A stretch of 64,000 bases of DNA, taken from positions 17,100,903 to 17,164,902 of the forward strand of contig OY747702.1 of the NCBI GenBank assembly GCA_963556495.2, written 5' to 3'. Shown piece after piece: positions 63,524-64,000 of the stretch. Position 1 is the stretch's first letter. Each line of letters opens with the position of its first letter. The DNA is from Valencia hispanica (taxonomy: Eukaryota; Chordata; Actinopteri; Cyprinodontiformes; Valenciidae). Both the position numbers and the translations under genes were made by a program. The notes beneath the pieces are model-generated. The model did not search any database and was not told where the DNA came from. It saw only the letters and a program-made list of their open reading frames with translations.

Positions 63524-63874
63524 CTCCCTGTAGCCCCGGTCCAGCTGGCTCTGGGTTTGCTTTTAAAAATGACTGGATGTGATGTATACTTGTGCAAAAA
63601 AAAGATGAAGAAGAAGAAGAGGAAGGTGGGGGAGAAATTGGGTGTTGTGATTGTGTGTGCATGTCAGGTTTACCCCAAGCGTGCGGACGTGCCAAAGCGG
63701 CGTGTAGGTGTGTTTGTGTGTGCACGTCTGCGGGGTTGCGATAAGGCTCTCAGCCACACCATTAGGTGACTCATAATCCACACCACCTCAAACACACACA
63801 CACACACACACACGTTTGTATTCCCAGTCTTATTAGAACATTGTGTTGACTTCATTTCTGTAACCCCATTTGTG

Positions 63875-63901
63875 CCTAACCCTGACCCTAACCCCTAACC
63901 T
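63875..63901. repeat. Short telomere-like CCCTAA stretch
   Basis: Four degenerate units around CCTAACCCTGACCCTAACCC. Too short and degenerate to imply a fusion point. Confidence 0.5.
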
Positions 63902-64000
63902 GAGAGATGTTCGACCATATCTCGACTGGGTCTCGGTCTGCTCTGGGTCAGAAAAGGCAGGTAGTATAGCAGAAAAGGTCCCAACGAGGTAGCATTCATG

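Overview
The window is teleost nuclear DNA. It has spliced, intron-rich vertebrate genes, many fish-type repeats (Tc1-like, hAT, piggyBac-type and Harbinger-like DNA elements, Rex3- and L2-like LINEs, tRNA-derived SINEs) and long CTAT, CA and TAA microsatellites. No prokaryotic feature is present. I cannot name the species. A percomorph is my guess, from the repeat mix only. Two protein-coding genes can be supported, arranged head to head. || LEFT (1-24.6 kb, minus strand): the 5' part of psd2 (EFA6C, an ARF6 exchange factor). Two coding exons (9882-10270 and 7646-8419) join in frame and end in the family signature [10 protein letters not shown]. The Sec7 and PH exons are not in the window and must lie beyond base 1. 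A CpG-rich block at 23.5-24.6 kb, with a minus-strand donor at 24215, is the best candidate promoter and non-coding first exon. || RIGHT CENTRE (43.8-55.4 kb, plus strand): a complete five-coding-exon gene of 271 codons (46891-54884). Its first two coding exons resemble the start of SH2D4A/SH2D4B, but the protein stops without the coiled coil or the SH2 domain. In human, PSD3 and SH2D4A are neighbours and divergently transcribed. The pair here looks like the ohnologous copy of that arrangement, with a reduced SH2D4 relative. || THE REST is transposon graveyard. About a dozen decayed Tc1-like copies dominate, and at least five have later insertions inside them. Several insertions can be dated relative to each other by target-site duplications: two hATs in one Tc1 copy (27.1-31.4 kb), an L2-type LINE in another (33.6-34.8 kb), and a TTAA-flanked MITE abutting a solo LTR in a third, inside the last intron of the SH2D4-like gene (52.4-54.6 kb). 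|| RIGHT END (62.4-64 kb): a long pyrimidine tract ends in an exon-like acceptor, followed by a CpG-rich block with an RFX-like site. This may be the edge of another gene, which I could not identify. Apart from psd2 and the SH2D4-like gene, gene calls are weak and marked so.
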